This document shows, piece after piece, positions 42,402-51,498 of a stretch of DNA of 64,000 nt (the first letter of the stretch is position 1; each line of letters begins with the position of its first letter). The position numbers and the translations under genes were made by a program. The stretch spans positions 496,001 to 560,000 of the forward strand of contig CAXXHN010000002.1 of assembly GCA_963663735.2 (NCBI GenBank), in the 5' to 3' direction. The notes under the pieces are model-generated. The model made no database searches, was not told the origin of the DNA, and saw nothing but the letters and a program-made list of their open reading frames with translations. This DNA is from G963663735 sp963663735 (GTDB lineage: Bacteria > Acidobacteriota > UBA6911 > RPQK01 > JAPXNP01).

Positions 42402-42794
42402 ATGTCGAGGCCTCCAAAAGAGAAAAGAATCGGGTGCCATCCCGGGCGGAGAGTATTCAGGCCGGCCGGGATTCCAATGCGAAAATCAGAAGCGATCCAG
42501 GTGAGCCTGGATGAGTTTGAAGCCATACGCCTGGCTGATGTGGAAGGATTGCGCCATGAGGAAGCAGCTCTGAAAATGGGGACTTCCCGGCCTACTCTGA
42601 CCAGAATTCTGAACTCCGCCCGGAAAAAAGTGGGTATCGCCTTAACCGAACTCCGTCCCCTGATAGTTGAAGGGGGGAATGTCATGGTGGGGGATATTCA
42701 GGAAGTCACCTGCTGCAGGTGTGATTTTAAATCTGGCGAACCTGTCGGTAAAACCAAAGACTGGAATTGTCCCAGATGCGGCAGGGCAGGTTAG
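42402..42794 (+). CDS. DUF134 family HTH regulator with C-terminal zinc ribbon
   Basis: 130 residues. DUF134 pattern: MSRPPKEKRIGCHPGRRVF..., VSLDEFEAIRLADVEGLRHEEAALKMGTSRPTLTRIL (a sigma-4/HTH-like DNA-binding unit at about 35-75). Residues about 100-128 hold two CxxC knuckles (CCRCDFKSG and CPRCGRAG), a rubredoxin-like zinc ribbon. The family is usually next to NifX/NifB-type genes in anaerobes, as here. It probably binds the two palindromes just upstream. It ends by overlapping the convergent permease gene by four bases. Confidence 0.92.
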   Translation: MSRPPKEKRIGCHPGRRVFRPAGIPMRKSEAIQVSLDEFEAIRLADVEGLRHEEAALKMGTSRPTLTRILNSARKKVGIALTELRPLIVEGGNVMVGDIQEVTCCRCDFKSGEPVGKTKDWNCPRCGRAG

Positions 42795-43582
42795 ATAAGG
42801 CCGGATCCCAGGGCCAGCGCGATCGCCAGCAGGAGGGAACCGGTTAAGGTCTGCACAGTTTTCATTGTTATTTTATGGAGGTAGCGTTTTCCTGTTATCA
42901 CTCCCGCGAAAGCAGCCATGACCGCGGCCAGGATCAGGGGCCATTGATTACCTTCTATCAGGCTGTCAGCTCCTGCCAGGAGAAATACAACGACGTAGGC
43001 AGCTATCCTGGTGATGTCAACCATGGTACCGATTACGGCATTGGTTCCGACAAAAGCCTGGGTGGAAACACCAACCTTTATCAGAAAAGCTGATCTCAGC
43101 GCACCCTGGTGGCCGGAAAAGCCCCCAAAAAAGCCGGAAACCAGTCCTCCCGGGATCAGGTATTTCCGGTCAAACTGGAGGTTTCTTAGTCGGGGGATAA
43201 GTTCAAATGTGGCGAAAATGAGCATCAGCAGCCCCATCACCAGTTTTACCGGGGTAATCACCGCGGTCCTGGAGCCAATAGAATAGGAGGCCAGCTGTGC
43301 AAAATGAGATACATAACCGAGGCAATAAGCTCCCAACAGGGAGGCCGCGATAGCAGGAATCCCAAACCTGAGTACCAGGGACCAGTCAGCGTTTTTCCCA
43401 ACCATGCTGATTTTGAAAAGATTATTGGCCCCATGGACAATGGCGGTGGCGGCGACAGCCACCTCAATGGGAAAGAAAAGAGCAAAAACGGGCATCAATA
43501 ACGTTCCAAGACCGAACCCTGAGTAAAGGGTCAGGCCCGCGGTCAGGAAAGCGGCTGTTGCGACAGTAAATAGGGAGATCAT
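42791..43582 (-). CDS. TauE/SafE-family permease
   Basis: 263 residues from the ATG at 43580-43582, supported by AAGGA; 45 upstream codons in frame lack a site and read as non-membrane sequence. It has eight hydrophobic helices in two halves. Each half begins with the family signature (GLTLYSGFGLGTLLMPVFAL in the first, GGLVSGFFGGFSGHQGAL in the second). TauE/SafE proteins export sulfite, sulfoacetate or other organosulfur anions. The substrate here is not known. It stands convergent to the DUF134 gene. Confidence 0.9.
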   Translation of the reverse strand: MISLFTVATAAFLTAGLTLYSGFGLGTLLMPVFALFFPIEVAVAATAIVHGANNLFKISMVGKNADWSLVLRFGIPAIAASLLGAYCLGYVSHFAQLASYSIGSRTAVITPVKLVMGLLMLIFATFELIPRLRNLQFDRKYLIPGGLVSGFFGGFSGHQGALRSAFLIKVGVSTQAFVGTNAVIGTMVDITRIAAYVVVFLLAGADSLIEGNQWPLILAAVMAAFAGVITGKRYLHKITMKTVQTLTGSLLLAIALALGSGLI

Positions 43583-43760
43583 TTCCAGTCCTTTCCTGTT
43601 CCTATACGCAAGCTGAAGCAATGGGGATGACTTTTTTACAGCAAGTGAGGGCAGGAGTCCATTTGCCGGGGATGAAGCCAGGGAGGGAATCGAAGCCCGG
43701 CATTCGAAAATCGGCATTCAACATTTCCTTGCTGCCTAGCTATTTTTTTTAGGAAGTATC

Positions 43761-43796
43761 AAAAAAAGAGCTGAGGGGCACTCCCCCCCCAGCTCT
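43761..43796 (-). terminator. Intrinsic terminator of the hcp operon
   Basis: On the minus strand AGAGCTG and CAGCTCT form a stem extended by a G/C run and followed by seven T residues, about 50 bases after the hcp stop. A weaker hairpin (ACCCTGTTAACAGGGT) lies between. Confidence 0.85.
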
Positions 43797-43843
43797 GCAA
43801 ATGATGATTTTACCACCCTGTTAACAGGGTCACTTCGACTGGA

Positions 43844-45508
43844 TTATTTACCTGCCATCATGGCGGTAATATCTTCCTCAACAGTGCCTATGGGTTTTAT
43901 GTCAAAGGTATTGACCAGTACCGTGGCTACATTGGGAGAAAGAAATGCCGGCAGGGATGGCCCGAGGCGTATTCCCTTCACACCCAGGAAGAGCAGCGCC
44001 AGGAGCACTGCGACTGCCTTTTGTTCGTACCAGGCGATATCGTAGGAAATAGGCAGGTCATTTATATCTTCCAGGCCGAAAACCTCTTTCAGCTTCATGG
44101 CAATTACTGCCAGGGAATAGGAATCATTGCACTGTCCGGCGTCCAGCACCCTGGGAATTCCGCCGATGTCACCCAGGTCCAGCTTGTTATAGCGGAATTT
44201 CGCGCATCCGGCGGTAAGGATTACCGCGTCTTTGGGCAGATTTTCAGCTACTTCGGTGTAATAGTTCCGATCCTCATTACGGCCGTCACATCCTGCCATA
44301 ACAACGAACCGTTTGATAGCACCCGATTTTACAGCTTCCACTACCTTGTCAGCCAGTGCCATTACCTGGTTGTGGGCGAAGCCGCCTGTGATTGTACCGG
44401 TTTCCAGTTCCTGGGGAGGAGGAAGTGTTTTGGCCTGGGCTATTATCCCGGAAAAGTCCCGGGCTTTCCCATTGATCCGTTCCGGAATGTGCCTGGCGCC
44501 GGTCATCCCAACCATTCCGGCAGTGTAGAGACGGTCCAGGTAGGTGTTATTTTTTTTCAGGGGTACCAGGCAGTTGGTGGTAAGGAGGATCGGGCCGTTA
44601 AAAGTCTCGAATTCCCGATTCTGGTGCCACCAGGAACCTCCGTAATGGCCTGCGAAATGGTTATATTTTTTGAAGGCAGGGTAGTAATTGGCAGGCAGCA
44701 TTTCTCCGTGGGTATATACATCCACGCCGGTGCCTTCAGTTTGTTTTAACAGCTCTTCCATATCCTTGAGGTCATGGCCGCTGATCAGGATGGCAGGGTT
44801 GCGGCGGACTCCCAGGCTGACTTCAGATAATTCCGGGTGGCCGTAACTGGAGGTGTGGGCTTCATCCAGCAGTGCCAGAGTGGCAACGGAGGTTTCCCCA
44901 GCTTTCATTACCAGGGCAATCATCTCCTCAACCGTGAGATCTTCTGTAGTTGAAGCCATCCCCCTGAGAATGAAATCGTAGATTTCCTTCTTTTCATATC
45001 CAAGGACCGCGGCATGGTCGGCATAAGCCCCGACTCCCTTCAGGCCGATTATCAGTAATTCTCTCAGGGAGCGAACATCTTCATTGTCAGTAGACTCAAC
45101 CCCGACAGATTTTGCCTTGTCCGCGAATGCGGCAGAAGTATCACCTGTCCAGGTGGCGGAGTCGTGCAGGGTTCCATTAAAGGGACTTCCGGTTTTTTCC
45201 TGGTAGGCAGACAGAAACCGTTTTCTCAGCTGATCCCTGAGTTTAAGGGCATCCCTGATCAGGCCTTCAAAACGGGCATCGTCCCAATTGGCATTGGTAA
45301 TAGTGGAAAACAGTCCCTGGATAACAAAACGTCCGGTGCTTTTATCCGAAATTCCCAGGTCTTTCAGTTTGACAGCGTATATGGCAATGCCCTTAAGGAC
45401 ATGAATGAGGAGATCCTGGAGATTCGCAGTCTCTTCCAGTTTTCCACAGTATCCCATCGAGGTACAAGCGGTATTTCTCATGGTTTCCTGGCATTGAAAA
45501 CAATACAT
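43844..45508 (-). CDS. hcp: Hybrid cluster protein (hydroxylamine/NO reductase), class I
   Basis: 554 residues, full length. N-terminal cysteines C3-x2-C6-x8-C15-x5-C21 (MYCFQCQETMRNTACTS...) bind a [4Fe-4S] cluster and mark class I, the type of strict anaerobes. Hybrid-cluster ligands are seen in the C-terminal half: GHDLKDMEE, TTNCLVP, LTAGCAKFRYNK and DAGQCNDSYS. Hcp reduces NO (and hydroxylamine in vitro) in the cytosol and protects against nitrosative stress. It is last in an rrf2-ferredoxin-hcp operon, 68 bases after the ferredoxin gene, and a terminator follows. Confidence 0.97.
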   Translation of the reverse strand: MYCFQCQETMRNTACTSMGYCGKLEETANLQDLLIHVLKGIAIYAVKLKDLGISDKSTGRFVIQGLFSTITNANWDDARFEGLIRDALKLRDQLRKRFLSAYQEKTGSPFNGTLHDSATWTGDTSAAFADKAKSVGVESTDNEDVRSLRELLIIGLKGVGAYADHAAVLGYEKKEIYDFILRGMASTTEDLTVEEMIALVMKAGETSVATLALLDEAHTSSYGHPELSEVSLGVRRNPAILISGHDLKDMEELLKQTEGTGVDVYTHGEMLPANYYPAFKKYNHFAGHYGGSWWHQNREFETFNGPILLTTNCLVPLKKNNTYLDRLYTAGMVGMTGARHIPERINGKARDFSGIIAQAKTLPPPQELETGTITGGFAHNQVMALADKVVEAVKSGAIKRFVVMAGCDGRNEDRNYYTEVAENLPKDAVILTAGCAKFRYNKLDLGDIGGIPRVLDAGQCNDSYSLAVIAMKLKEVFGLEDINDLPISYDIAWYEQKAVAVLLALLFLGVKGIRLGPSLPAFLSPNVATVLVNTFDIKPIGTVEEDITAMMAGK

Positions 45509-45576
45509 ATTAGTATCCTTCCTTCAAAATATTTGTGGTTCGGTTTGGTTTTTGATGCGGCACTGCTTGTTTGAAC

Positions 45577-46347
45577 TTAACCAAGCTGTGTCAGATTTTG
45601 TTCCTGTTCTTTAAGCTGTCCGCTGATACTGATTATGGTTTCGTGCAGCGGAATCTTTTTGCCGGATGCCTGCAAGGCTGCCTGGGCCAGCCTGGTTAAA
45701 CCGGAACAGCAGGGCACTTCCATGCGCAGTACCTTTATGGAACGGATATGACTGCAGCGCAGGATATTCGTCAGTTTCTCCAGGTGCGGCTGAATATCGT
45801 CCAGTTTGGGGCAGGCTACTGCAATGGAACGGCCTTGCAGGAAACGGCTATGGAAATCCGGCACAGCCACCGGGGCACAGTCGGCGGTAAGAAGCAGTTC
45901 AGAATCCTTGAAATATGGAGCGTCGGGGGAAACCAGGCTCAGCTGCACCGGCCAGTGTCCCAAGGCGGAGCCGGGAGGGGCAGGGTGCGCTTCCGGGGAG
46001 GGTCTGAGAGTGTCGGCAGGATAAAGCTGGCGGGCAGCCATTCCTGGGCATGCAGCGCTGCTTATGGATGCGGCAGAAGGTACAAAAACCGGCCTGGCTG
46101 CCTTTTTCTGCTCCACGAAAATGCGGGCGGCCTCCTCGTCAAATTCACCGGCTTCCCTCTTTTCGATGGTGATGGCGCCCTGTGGGCAGGATCCCAAACA
46201 GGCTCCCAGCCCGTCGCAGTATATTTCCTTGACCAGCCGTGCTTTGCCGTTCACAAGCTGTAAAGCCCCTTCAACACAGTCCGGGATGCATTTCCCGCAA
46301 CCGTCGCAGAGGTCTTCATTGATTTTTACAATATCGCGTATAGACAT
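45577..46347 (-). CDS. Hcp-associated 4Fe-4S ferredoxin-domain protein
   Basis: 256 residues. The N-terminal two-cluster ferredoxin has a canonical first site (CDGCGKCIPDCVEGAL). The second is written CDGLGACLGSCPQGAI, lacking one Cys, a form common in Hcp-linked ferredoxins. The middle (about 85-130) is Pro/Ala-rich linker. The C-terminal 120 residues hold further cysteines (LTADCAPVA, VACPKLDD, VPCCSGL) and could bind another cluster. It probably delivers electrons to Hcp. The start is preceded by the TGTTTA-N4-TAAACA palindrome. Confidence 0.92.
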   Translation of the reverse strand: MSIRDIVKINEDLCDGCGKCIPDCVEGALQLVNGKARLVKEIYCDGLGACLGSCPQGAITIEKREAGEFDEEAARIFVEQKKAARPVFVPSAASISSAACPGMAARQLYPADTLRPSPEAHPAPPGSALGHWPVQLSLVSPDAPYFKDSELLLTADCAPVAVPDFHSRFLQGRSIAVACPKLDDIQPHLEKLTNILRCSHIRSIKVLRMEVPCCSGLTRLAQAALQASGKKIPLHETIISISGQLKEQEQNLTQLG

Positions 46348-46350
46348 AAC

Positions 46351-46366
46351 TGTTTATTCCTAAACA
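46351..46366. promoter_or_regulatory. Palindrome before ferredoxin-hcp genes
   Basis: TGTTTATTCCTAAACA, six-base arms with a four-base spacer, four bases upstream of the ferredoxin start. A related CTGTTTAGGAA lies at the 3' end of rrf2 and CTTAAACAGG (minus strand) upstream of rrf2. A repressor site of the Rrf2 protein is plausible, though it overlaps the ribosome-binding region. Confidence 0.5.
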
Positions 46367-46400
46367 ACCGGGATTCAGCCCCGGCCGGAAGTTGTATTAA

Positions 46401-46823
46401 TTAACTGTTTAGGAAACGGGCCATGTCTCCCAGAGTGGTTGATGAAAATCTCTGGCGCACCATTTCCTGAACATCCTGGACCAGGCGGCCCATAATGCAG
46501 ATTTTGCCGGGTTGGCATACCGGAATCCGAAGCATGCAGTGTTCTTCTCGTATCGGGCCTTCAATGGCCTCGAAAACCTCCAGGACCGAAGTTTTTTCGG
46601 GATCACAGGCCAGCGCGAATCCACCGCGCGGGCCCCGGATGCTGCGCACAATGCCAGCCCGGGTCAGGCGCTGCAGGATTTTGGCCATGTGATTGGCTGA
46701 TCCGTGCAGGGTAATTGCCATGTCCTGGCTGGTCAGGCTCTGGTTTTCCGGAACGGCAGCCAGCAGGCTGCAGGCGTGGATTCCCATGCTGGCTGCGTCT
46801 GAAACATGTAACATCTGCGACAT
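46401..46823 (-). CDS. Rrf2-family [2Fe-2S] transcriptional regulator
   Basis: 140 residues. Winged helix at about 1-70, with the Rrf2 recognition region (LTSQDMAITLHGSANHMAKIL, IVRSIRGPRGGFALA). Three cysteines in HCMLRIPVCQPGKICIMG (C-x6-C-x5-C) match the cluster-ligand region of NsrR/IscR-type members, so NO or redox sensing through an Fe-S cluster is expected. It is first gene of the ferredoxin-hcp operon and likely represses it. Confidence 0.92.
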   Translation of the reverse strand: MSQMLHVSDAASMGIHACSLLAAVPENQSLTSQDMAITLHGSANHMAKILQRLTRAGIVRSIRGPRGGFALACDPEKTSVLEVFEAIEGPIREEHCMLRIPVCQPGKICIMGRLVQDVQEMVRQRFSSTTLGDMARFLNS

Positions 46824-47307
46824 TTAGTTAACTCCTGAGATCCAGGCCCCTGCCTGATCTGTCTGAAAGAAAATCAATCAATATAAACAACAAAATATTT
46901 AATTAAGGTATTTAGGTACCAGTTTACCTGTTTAAGATAAAAAAGGCAAATAAAAAATCAAGGGATCAAAAAATATCAATGGGCAAAGGGCAAGGTATAG
47001 AGGCTTGGAGATTTCGGCCATTAATCGGAATACCGGAAACGCGGTGCCAACCTGGCTATTACGTCCCTGGCTTTAAAGGGGGAAAATCACTTGGAGCACT
47101 GGTGGCAGTGGAGTTATTGGAGATTCTTTCGTAATCTAAAGAAATGCTTTTCCCGGTAAATTGGCAGGTTTCATGTAACAATAATTACCAACATCCTGGT
47201 TTAGAGGTTTTTGACTGATTAACGGAAAATGTTTCAACAATAAGCAGGAATCAGCTTATGGAAATTGTGCTTTACCAATCACCGCATGATGAAAAAGTGG
47301 TCCGCCT
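46824..47307. other. Divergent intergenic region, rrf2 / symporter
   Basis: No gene. AT-rich stretch at about 46880-46950 with TTTAGGTACC...GGTACC-like and TTAAACAGG elements on the minus strand, probably the rrf2 promoter/operator. Nothing else is recognised. Confidence 0.45.
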
Positions 47308-48621
47308 ATGACCTGGATACTCATAACCTATGGCATTGTGATGCTGGGAATAGGGCTGCTGGACGCGGGAAAGGTGAAAACCTTTGATTTCTATGTGCTG
47401 GCGGGGCGGGAGAGGAGTGCCCTGATGGTCGGGGCTTCCATACTGGCCAGTGTGGTTGGTGCTTCAGCCACGCTGGGTGTAGCAGACCTTGCTTACCAGG
47501 TGGGCTTTTCAGCTTTCTGGTGGCTGGGCAGCGGAGCCTTGGGACTCTTCCTTTGCGGTTTTTTCGTTGCTGGAAAGATCCGCGATCTGGCGGTATATTC
47601 CCTGGCTGACCTGGTCCAGACCTTGATTGGATCTTCAGCCCGGAAAGCAGTATCACTGGTCATTGTTGTCGGTTGGACCGGGATAATTGCCGCCCAGTTT
47701 GTGGCCGCGGCTAGAATCATTTCCTCCCTTGCCGGCTGGAATTATTCCTTTGCGCTTGCTGTTTCAGTTGCCTGTATAATCGGCTACTGCCTTCTGGGTG
47801 GGCAGGTTTCGGTGTTGAAGACAGATACCATCCAGCTTTGCCTGATGCTGGCCGGCCTGGCTTTGACTCTCTGGGTCCTGTATGGCCATATCGACCTGCC
47901 TGAAGCAGGAAACCAGCTGCGGCAGTTTGCTGGAACCCTGGGGATCAGCAGGTTCTGGTATTTCCTGGTTGTAGTGGGCAGCGGATTCATCATCGGGCCT
48001 GATATCTTCAGCCGCCTGTTAACGGCCCGGGATTCCGGGTCTGCCCGCCGGTCCGCCTTTCTGTCCGGCGGCCTGCTGCTCCTGGTGAGCGCCGGAATCG
48101 TGGCAATAGGCCTCTGGGCCAGATTTTATTCAGTTTTGCCCCAAGGGGTCTCTGTCCTGCCCTGGATACTGGAGCATGAGCTCCCAGCCTGGATGGGAGC
48201 CCTGTTATCGCTCGGACTGCTTTCCGCGATAATTTCTTCTTCTGACACCTGCCTGATTTCCGCCGCCGCCATTGCTGAACATGACCTTTTACTGGGAAGT
48301 AAAGTCTGGCGGACCAGATTAATGATCCTGTCACTAGGAGTGGCGGCTCTGGTAATTGCTGAACTTGAAGCTGACATAATAAACACATTGCTATTGGCCT
48401 ACAGCCTGTTTAACTGTGGAGTAATTCCGCCGGTGCTGGCAGCAATCCTGATTTGGCCGCGCCGCCGCATGCATGAAGGAATAACGATTGCAGCCATACT
48501 GGCCGGTGGAGGGTTGGGTGTAACCGGCAAGATACTGGAACTGTACTGGGTCACCATGCTGGGGATGGCGCTTTCGGCTTTGATTACCCTGGCTGCCGTA
48601 AGAAGAGGATCGTTCCGCTGA
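47308..48621 (+). CDS. Sodium:solute symporter (SSS/SLC5 family)
   Basis: 437 residues, about 12-13 transmembrane helices. SSS features: FYVLAGRERSALMVGASILASVVGASATLG near TM2, a Gly/Ala-rich TM with GYCLLGGQVSVLKTDTIQ, GPDIFSRLLTARD, and SLGLLSAIISSSDTCLISAAA, where the TM8 Ser-Ser motif contributes to a Na+ site. It is shorter than typical 480-550-residue members. It imports a solute with Na+ across the inner membrane; the substrate cannot be told from sequence. It stands alone. Confidence 0.93.
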   Translation: MTWILITYGIVMLGIGLLDAGKVKTFDFYVLAGRERSALMVGASILASVVGASATLGVADLAYQVGFSAFWWLGSGALGLFLCGFFVAGKIRDLAVYSLADLVQTLIGSSARKAVSLVIVVGWTGIIAAQFVAAARIISSLAGWNYSFALAVSVACIIGYCLLGGQVSVLKTDTIQLCLMLAGLALTLWVLYGHIDLPEAGNQLRQFAGTLGISRFWYFLVVVGSGFIIGPDIFSRLLTARDSGSARRSAFLSGGLLLLVSAGIVAIGLWARFYSVLPQGVSVLPWILEHELPAWMGALLSLGLLSAIISSSDTCLISAAAIAEHDLLLGSKVWRTRLMILSLGVAALVIAELEADIINTLLLAYSLFNCGVIPPVLAAILIWPRRRMHEGITIAAILAGGGLGVTGKILELYWVTMLGMALSALITLAAVRRGSFR

Positions 48622-49047
48622 GGAATCCGGATTAAGCAGCCATCCTGAAACCTGTAATCCAGGATACTTCCGGATTGCCGGGAAAACGATAAATGGTAGA
48701 GAGGTCCGATGTCTGAATCTGCTTTTTCCCCTTGAACCGTCTTCTGAAACCCGGCTTTTCCAGTCAGAATAATAAATTTTCGGTAAAGATTGCGAACTGG
48801 TTTCCGGATTGCCGGACAAGGTCAACGGATTTATGCTTAACATTAACAGCTTTATTTTTAACATTTAAAAGTTGTGCATGTGGAATTTGAAAAGAGTTTT
48901 TAACTGTAAAAGTTGTATGGGGATCAAATTTGAAGATCGGCACATGCCGTATCAACTTTATATAATACTCAGCGTTAAGGGAAAGAGCTGGGAATTCGTT
49001 CTGTAGGGGATTTTAAATTTCAGTTTTTTACAGCAGGGATTATAAAC
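48622..49047. other. Intergenic region upstream of Na/Pi cotransporter genes
   Basis: No gene. A TATAAT at about 48960 could be a -10 element; no convincing -35 is paired with it. No clear Pho-box pattern was found by eye. Confidence 0.4.
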
Positions 49048-50148
49048 ATGGATTCTGGATTGCAGGAATCAAGTGCCCGGAAGCGATATATTCAAGTGGT
49101 TTTACTGCTTGGATATCTTTATCTGTTTCTTTTAAGCATCGATATGATGGGCGCTTCCATGAAAATGTTCGGGAAGGGTTTTACCGAGAGTCTCATTGCC
49201 AGCACCTCCAATCCTGTAGTTGGTTTATTCATCGGCGTACTTGCCACTTCAATCATTCAGAGTTCCTCAACCACCACTTCAATTGTTGTGGGGATGGTGG
49301 GAGGAGGGGGCCTGACAGTACCCACGGCGATCCCGATCATTATGGGTGCAAATATCGGAACTTCGGTAACCAATACCCTGGTTTCGCTGACTAACATGAA
49401 CAGGTCCGCGGAATTCAAGCGTTCTTTTTCCGCATCCATTGTCCATGATTTCTTCAATTTTCTAGCGGTTCTTGTCCTTTTCCCACTGCAGTATTTCACC
49501 AATTTTCTCGGGCATGCTTCCGGTTTCATGGCAAGTGCCTTTCAAGATATCGGCGGCCTGAGTTATCTGAACCTGGTGAAGGAGATTACCAAACCTGTAG
49601 TTGGGCTGATCTCAGGGATGATAAACGACATTGCCTGGCTGCTTCTCCTGATATCCCTGCTGTTACTCTTCATATCCTTGAAGCAGATAGTTTCCGTCCT
49701 GAGGGAACTGGTCCTGAAGAGGGCGGAAGCTTTGTTTGACAAGGTTATTTTCAAGACTGCCTTAAGGGCTTTCCTGGTGGGACTGATACTGACCATGGCT
49801 GTACAGAGCAGTTCAGTAACCACCAGTCTGCTTGTGCCATTCGCCGGGGCAGGCCTCCTTAGCCTTGCCCAGATTTACCCGTTTACCCTTGGCGCCAACA
49901 TCGGCACAACCATTACCGCCGTCCTGGCTTCACTGGTTACCGGACAGATCATGGCCGTGCAGGTGGCCTTTGCCCATACATTATTCAATGTCTTCGGCAT
50001 TACTATCTGGTATCCGCTGAAAAGGGTCCCGATTTATATGGCGGATCATTTTAGCGCTATGGCAACCAAAAACCGGATATATCCGGTACTGTATATATTA
50101 ATAATGTTTTTTGTTATTCCCTCGCTTCTGATACTGGTGCTTCGCTGA
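49048..50148 (+). CDS. Na+/phosphate cotransporter family protein, copy 1
   Basis: 366 residues of the Na_Pi_cotrans (NptA/SLC34-like) family, with AGGGA upstream of the ATG. Two inverted halves each carry a QSSS motif: SIIQSSSTTTSIVVGMVGGG in the first, AVQSSSVTTSLLVPFAGAG in the second, plus IMGANIGTSVTNTL and TLGANIGTTITAVL. These residues form the Na+/phosphate site. It is the first of two tandem paralogues and lacks a C-terminal PhoU domain, which is instead encoded separately at 51499. Confidence 0.94.
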   Translation: MDSGLQESSARKRYIQVVLLLGYLYLFLLSIDMMGASMKMFGKGFTESLIASTSNPVVGLFIGVLATSIIQSSSTTTSIVVGMVGGGGLTVPTAIPIIMGANIGTSVTNTLVSLTNMNRSAEFKRSFSASIVHDFFNFLAVLVLFPLQYFTNFLGHASGFMASAFQDIGGLSYLNLVKEITKPVVGLISGMINDIAWLLLLISLLLLFISLKQIVSVLRELVLKRAEALFDKVIFKTALRAFLVGLILTMAVQSSSVTTSLLVPFAGAGLLSLAQIYPFTLGANIGTTITAVLASLVTGQIMAVQVAFAHTLFNVFGITIWYPLKRVPIYMADHFSAMATKNRIYPVLYILIMFFVIPSLLILVLR

Positions 50149-50378
50149 GGTAATTCTGAAGCTGGATTACATGCTTGCCTGGGGAGTGAGGAATGAGCTT
50201 TGGCCTGCCGGACAAAAGAACAGGCCGGGGGATTTCAACCTGATGTTGACAAAATGCGGACTTGAGGTTCGCAAACAGGCTATGATTCATGTACCCTATT
50301 CCGATATATCAGTTTCCCGTTTTAGCGGAATATTCTGTGGATTGCAAAGAATCGTAACTGGAAAACAGGAAAAATTGT

Positions 50379-51479
50379 ATGAAAGTTAAAGGGGAAAAGA
50401 AGGAGCAGGCAAGCATCGTTTTGAAGCTTGTATTGCTGGTTGGCTATCTTTATCTGTTCCTGCTTAGTATTGACATGATGGGAACTTCGATGAAGATGTT
50501 CGGAAAGGATTTTTCCGAGAGCCTTATCATGAGTACTTCTAATCCACTGGTTGGTTTATTTATTGGCATCCTGGCTACGGCAGTAATCCAAAGCTCTTCT
50601 ACGACCACTTCTATAGTTGTAGGTTTGGTAGGAGGCGGCGCGCTTACTGTCACCAATGCCATTCCCATTGTAATGGGAGCCAATATTGGGACTTCAGTGA
50701 CAAGTATTCTTGTCTCCCTGGCCAATATGAACAGGTCGTCGGAATTCAGACGTTCTTTTTCCGCCTCAATAGTTCACGATTTTTTCAATTTTCTCGCGGT
50801 TTTCGTGCTTTTTCCTTTACAGTACTATACAAATATCCTTGGTAAGTCATCAGCCATGATGGCAGGAGTTTTCAATGACGTAGGGGGGCTCAACTTTCTT
50901 AATCCGGTTAAGGCCATAACCAAACCGGTGGTGCATTTTATCTCCGGTCTGGTTCATGACATTGGATGGCTGATGCTTGTCATTGCCATGGTGTTCCTGT
51001 TTATCGCCTTGCAGCGGATGGTAGCGACCCTTCGTACCCTGGTCCTGAAAAAAGCGGAATCCTTGTTTGACAGGGTGCTTTTTAAAACAGCATTCAGGGC
51101 CTTCGTCGTGGGACTGGTACTGACGATATCAGTGCAGAGCAGTTCGATTACTGTCAGTCTGGTTGTCCCTTTAGCCGGAGCCGGGCTTCTGACCCTGGTC
51201 CAGATTTTCCCTTATACATTGGGTGCCAATGTCGGGACAACTATCACAGCTGTACTTGCCTCTCTCGTTACCGGTCAGCTTGTCGCAGTACAGGTTGCCT
51301 TTGCCCATGTTCTATTCAATCTGTTCGGAATTGCCGTATGGTACCCATTTAAAAGGATTCCGATATCAATGGCAGAGGGTTTTGCTAACATGGCGACGAG
51401 AAACCGGATCTTTCCAATAGCGTATATATTAATAGCGTTTTTTGTGATCCCAGGAATTTTAATCTTTTTATTGCGTTGA
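50379..51479 (+). CDS. Na+/phosphate cotransporter family protein, copy 2
   Basis: 366 residues, exactly the same length as copy 1 and similar throughout (AVIQSSSTTTSIVVGLVGGG, SVQSSSITVSLVVPLAGAG, VMGANIGTSVTSIL). It arose by tandem gene duplication. The second QSSS half differs by Ile for Val and Val for Thr. It is separated from copy 1 by 230 bases and sits 19 bases before the PhoU-like gene. Confidence 0.94.
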   Translation: MKVKGEKKEQASIVLKLVLLVGYLYLFLLSIDMMGTSMKMFGKDFSESLIMSTSNPLVGLFIGILATAVIQSSSTTTSIVVGLVGGGALTVTNAIPIVMGANIGTSVTSILVSLANMNRSSEFRRSFSASIVHDFFNFLAVFVLFPLQYYTNILGKSSAMMAGVFNDVGGLNFLNPVKAITKPVVHFISGLVHDIGWLMLVIAMVFLFIALQRMVATLRTLVLKKAESLFDRVLFKTAFRAFVVGLVLTISVQSSSITVSLVVPLAGAGLLTLVQIFPYTLGANVGTTITAVLASLVTGQLVAVQVAFAHVLFNLFGIAVWYPFKRIPISMAEGFANMATRNRIFPIAYILIAFFVIPGILIFLLR

Positions 51480-51498
51480 TTATTAGGAGAATAAATAT

